Shown here piece after piece: positions 61,042 through 64,000 of a DNA stretch of 64,000 nucleotides. Below the pieces are notes generated by a model, which had not been told where the DNA came from, ran no database searches, and saw only the letters and a list, made by a program, of their open reading frames with translations. The stretch comes from Synechococcus sp. PCC 7502. GTDB taxonomy: Bacteria > Cyanobacteriota > Cyanobacteriia > Pseudanabaenales > Pseudanabaenaceae. Every line of letters starts with the position of its first letter. Position 1 is the first letter of the stretch. A program made the translations under genes and the position numbers. The stretch lies in contig NC_019702.1 in the NCBI RefSeq assembly GCF_000317085.1, positions 2,262,394 through 2,326,393 on the forward strand, given 5' to 3'.

Positions 61042-62692
61042 CAAAATTAAAGTAGATCGCCAAGTTAAGATTCCCATGCGGGATGGCATTAATCTCACCG
61101 CCGATATATACCGTCCGAGGGGTGTGGATATGCCCTTGCCCGTATTACTCATGCGACTTCCCTATGGTAGAGCGATCGCCTCCACGGTTACCTATGCTCA
61201 TCCCAGTTGGTATGCAGCCCAAGGGTATATAGTTGTGATCCAAGATGTCAGGGGTTGCGGCACCTCAGAGGGTGAGTTTTATCCTTTTCGTCATGAATAT
61301 GAAGATGGATACGATACTGTGACTTGGTGTGCAGAGAACCTAGAAGGTAGCAATGGCAAAGTGGGGATGTATGGATTTTCCTACCAAGGTGTTACCCAGT
61401 TGCAAGCGGCAGTGATGCAGCCTAGGGGATTAGTGACAATTTGTCCCGCCATGGCAGGTGCAGATTTATATGATGGTTGGTTTTATTTTGGTGGAGCGAT
61501 CGCCTTAGAGTTTACCCTCTCATGGGCATTACAGCTTACGCAAAATCAGGCATATTATCGGAAGTTAGAACCCCAATCAACTAATTTATGGCAAGCACAA
61601 CAGGAAGTTTCTCGATCGCTATCCAGCGTGCCATTAGATCAAGTTCCCATTCTTAAGTCCGACCCCCTAGGGCAGTTTTTCTTTGATTGGCTAAGAAATG
61701 ATCAAGCCGATGCTCCCTACTGGCAGGAGTTAAATCCCCTTAGTCGATTTGCCCAGTTTGATCTACCCGCTTTACACATTGCAGGGTGGGCAGACATTTT
61801 TATTGAAACTACAATCGCCACCTATGAAGCCGCTAAACAAGTTACAAATCAGCCTCAATTTTTAATTGGCAGTCCTTGGCAGCATTTACCTTGGCGCTCA
61901 CAGGTGGGGGAACTAAATTTTGGTGATGCCGCAATTCCACAAATTGATCAATTGCAAGTGGATTGGTTTGATTATTGGCTCAAAGGTATAGATAATGGCA
62001 TGATGGGGCGATCGCCTGTACAGTTATTTCTCATGGGGGAAAATCGGTGGCTTAATCTTAAAACATGGGAACAGGAACCCGAATATCAGAATTTTTACCT
62101 AGATTCTAATAGCAAGATTACTACAAATACTTCTGATTTATTACCTTCATCTCTTCCTGATATTTATATATACGATCCGCGCATTCCTACCCCTAGTACT
62201 AGCTACGGAGCATACGATCAATCTGCAATTAATCAGCGATCAGATGTCCTAACCTATAGCAGTCCGCCTTTAACCGCAAACTTAAGAATCACTGGAATAG
62301 CAGAATTTATTCTGTATGCAGAAACCTCTGCCCCTGATACTGATTGGGTTGTGAGGTTGTTGGATATTTATCCCGATGGTCGTCAGATGCTGGTAACAAT
62401 GGGAGTAATCAGGGCAAAATTCCGGAATGCCTTTAAGCAAACAGAGATACTGGAGCCAGAGATAGTTTTAGAATACAAAATTAAACTTCGTCCCACCTGT
62501 CATAGCTTTGAATTAGGGCATCGTCTTGGTATAGCGATCGCCTCGGCGGCTTTTCCATTAATTGAGAGACATACCAATACGGCAAAATCCCCATCTACTT
62601 GTACAGTTAGCGAGTTTTTTGAGGCAACCCAACAGATTTATCACGATCAACAATTTCCCTCCCACCTTAAGCTGCCATTATTAAAACTCTGA
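61034..62692 (+). CDS. CocE/NonD family hydrolase
   Basis: This protein has 552 residues. VKIPMRDGINLTADIYRP opens the alpha/beta-hydrolase domain. GMYGFSYQGVTQLQA holds the nucleophile Ser, ADIFIETT the Asp region, and GSPWQHLPW the His. A C-terminal beta domain of the X-Pro dipeptidyl-peptidase kind follows (LLDIYPDGRQMLVTMGVIRAKFRN). It hydrolyses esters or acyl-peptide bonds of unknown substrates. Overlap with ylxR shows that it is in the same transcript. Confidence 0.88.
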   Translation: MPSKIKVDRQVKIPMRDGINLTADIYRPRGVDMPLPVLLMRLPYGRAIASTVTYAHPSWYAAQGYIVVIQDVRGCGTSEGEFYPFRHEYEDGYDTVTWCAENLEGSNGKVGMYGFSYQGVTQLQAAVMQPRGLVTICPAMAGADLYDGWFYFGGAIALEFTLSWALQLTQNQAYYRKLEPQSTNLWQAQQEVSRSLSSVPLDQVPILKSDPLGQFFFDWLRNDQADAPYWQELNPLSRFAQFDLPALHIAGWADIFIETTIATYEAAKQVTNQPQFLIGSPWQHLPWRSQVGELNFGDAAIPQIDQLQVDWFDYWLKGIDNGMMGRSPVQLFLMGENRWLNLKTWEQEPEYQNFYLDSNSKITTNTSDLLPSSLPDIYIYDPRIPTPSTSYGAYDQSAINQRSDVLTYSSPPLTANLRITGIAEFILYAETSAPDTDWVVRLLDIYPDGRQMLVTMGVIRAKFRNAFKQTEILEPEIVLEYKIKLRPTCHSFELGHRLGIAIASAAFPLIERHTNTAKSPSTCTVSEFFEATQQIYHDQQFPSHLKLPLLKL

Positions 62693-62845
62693 GCTAGGAA
62701 CTATTAGGGTTTTTGATCGTGTTCAGAAAAAAAGGGTCGTAGCGATCGCCTTTTGCTTGGTGACAGGTTTATGAGTATGGCGATCACTGGCTGTGAAATT
62801 AGGCATAATGGGGTTAGCCGACAATTTCACTAGACGTAAAGTTTC

Positions 62846-64000
62846 ATGATCGTCAATAAGCTCGAACTAAAGCAAGTATTAAATAAGACGTATTCAAAAA
62901 TGAAGCCTGATGCTGAGAATATTCAGGGATTTAAGGCTAATTTGGATCGGATGCTTGCTTTGTGTGACAGCAAAAAGGATGAAGAGTTTAATAAAAATTT
63001 ACTGAGTGATTTTCTAAAAAAGAGCTTTTATGGCGATCGCTATTTTATTAATACGAAGGAAAATAGCGATCTAGTGATTCACAATGGCAAGGGGGTAGAT
63101 AGTGCGGTTGGGGTGATCTTTGAGACAAAGAAGCCAACTAAAACTAATAGTGTGGAGATGCCGAGGGTAGATAATCTCAATCGCAAGGCTTTTCAGCAGT
63201 TGGTTTTATATTTTTTGCGAGAGAGGGTGGCGCATGGCAATGTTGCGGTGAAGCATTTGGTGGTGACGAATATTTATGAGTGGTTTATTTTTGATGCGAA
63301 GATTTTTGAGGAGTTGTTTTTTGGTGATAAGGAGTTAGTTAAGAATTTTCAGGATTTTGGAGAGGGGCGGCTGAGTGGGACAAAGACGGACTTTTTTTAT
63401 AAGCAGATTTCGGAACCTGCGATCGCTAAGGTAATTGATCGCATTAAGTTCACGCATTTTGATTTGCGCGATCTTGAGAATCTAGATTTGACTGATCTTT
63501 ACAAGACTCTTTCTCCTGAGCATTTGTTGAAATTGCCCTTTGCTAATGACAGTAATAGTTTAAATAAGCCTTTTTATAATGAGTTGCTTTATATCATTGG
63601 TTTGACGGAAACAAAGTCAGGGGGCAAGAAGTTAATTGGGCGGATGACGGAAAGCGATCGCCATGATGGTTCTTTGATTGAGAATGCGATTAGTCGTTTG
63701 GATAGTTTGGATAAGATTTCGCAGTTAAAGAAGCCTGAAGAATTCGGGGATAGTTACGAAGAGAGGCTTTTTAATGTGGCGCTACGGCTGTCGATTAATC
63801 CAATTAATCGGATTTTGTTCTTGAAGTTATTGGAGGCGCAGTTAATTAAGTATCATCAAGGCGATCGCGATTTTGCCTTTCTGAATCTAGCCAAGGTGCA
63901 GAACTATGATGATCTGGATAGTTTGTTTTTTGATGTGTTGGCAAGGGAGCAGGACAAGCGCGAGGCAAAGGTTAAGGCAGCTTTTGCGAATGTGCCTTAT
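62846..64000 (+). CDS. Type IIG (Eco57I-like) restriction-modification enzyme, N-terminal part
   Basis: The frame starts at the ATG at 62846 and is open for 385 codons to the window edge. The N-terminal region has SDLVIHNG near residue 74 and GVIFETKKP near 92, the D...ExK motif of a PD-(D/E)xK nuclease. Helical segments follow (LNRKAFQQLVLYFLRERV; VKHLVVTNIYEWFIFDAKIFEEL). This matches the front of large single-chain restriction enzymes whose methyltransferase part would lie beyond the window. Recognition cannot be predicted. Confidence 0.75.
   Translation, partial: MIVNKLELKQVLNKTYSKMKPDAENIQGFKANLDRMLALCDSKKDEEFNKNLLSDFLKKSFYGDRYFINTKENSDLVIHNGKGVDSAVGVIFETKKPTKTNSVEMPRVDNLNRKAFQQLVLYFLRERVAHGNVAVKHLVVTNIYEWFIFDAKIFEELFFGDKELVKNFQDFGEGRLSGTKTDFFYKQISEPAIAKVIDRIKFTHFDLRDLENLDLTDLYKTLSPEHLLKLPFANDSNSLNKPFYNELLYIIGLTETKSGGKKLIGRMTESDRHDGSLIENAISRLDSLDKISQLKKPEEFGDSYEERLFNVALRLSINPINRILFLKLLEAQLIKYHQGDRDFAFLNLAKVQNYDDLDSLFFDVLAREQDKREAKVKAAFANVPY

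Overview
The window is cyanobacterial chromosome. It carries psbX, chlI, ycf66, a ycf45-type ATPase, a cyanobacterial NADP-type gap2, the pilus-taxis coiled-coil gene hmpF, and many HIP1 octamers (GCGATCGC). I cannot name the species from sequence alone; the gene set and modest GC fit a Pseudanabaena- or Synechococcus-like strain.

Layout. (1) 1-9.2 kb: core genes: glycosyltransferase end, rpsN, an HD phosphohydrolase, hmpF, a DUF3352 protein, fbp, two small envelope proteins and a geranylgeranyl-reductase-like oxidoreductase. (2) 9.2-11.25 kb: an IS4-family transposase gene cut by an IS630-family element. (3) 11.4-24.57 kb: an integrated plasmid-like element. It is bounded by a 109-bp perfect direct repeat covering the 3' half of tRNA-Ala(GGC), with a period of 12,996 bp. 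It encodes a tyrosine integrase (killed by an amber codon), a zinc-finger primase/helicase-like replication protein, ParA and a ParB-like protein, ribbon-helix-helix regulators, an NblA-like peptide and many small proteins. It carries two repeat arrays that look like initiator-binding sites. A second integrase remnant at its left edge shows that related elements have used this tRNA more than once. (4) 24.6-30 kb: gap2, a glycosyltransferase, an aldo/keto reductase, a response regulator and an SDR enzyme.

(5) 30.05-38.1 kb is the most striking region. A NUDIX/winged-helix regulator of the NrtR type is divergent from six same-strand genes: PP2C phosphatase, zinc-ribbon protein kinase, SIR2-like protein, nicotinamidase-like hydrolase, ADP-ribosylglycohydrolase and a von Willebrand A (vWA) protein. 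Phosphatase, kinase and vWA protein form a TerY-P-like triad. The other three enzymes and the regulator all concern NAD or ADP-ribose. I read this as an NAD/ADP-ribose signalling or defence island, controlled by palindromes lying inside the operon promoter. (6) 38.1-44.4 kb: a PHP-SMC (TrlF-like) ATPase, a vapBC-like pair broken by an IS1 element that is itself split by an IS5-family element, and the 3' stub of a second vWA gene.

(7) 44.4-62.7 kb: core genes again: chlI, a ClC transporter, pgsA, rpsU, a WecA/MraY-type transferase, the ycf45-type ATPase, an FHA-fused class A penicillin-binding protein, psbX, ycf66, a pentapeptide-repeat Ser/Thr kinase, and rimP-nusA-ylxR. A CocE-type hydrolase follows ylxR where infB is usually found. 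(8) 62.85 kb to the edge: the start of an Eco57I-like restriction-modification enzyme.
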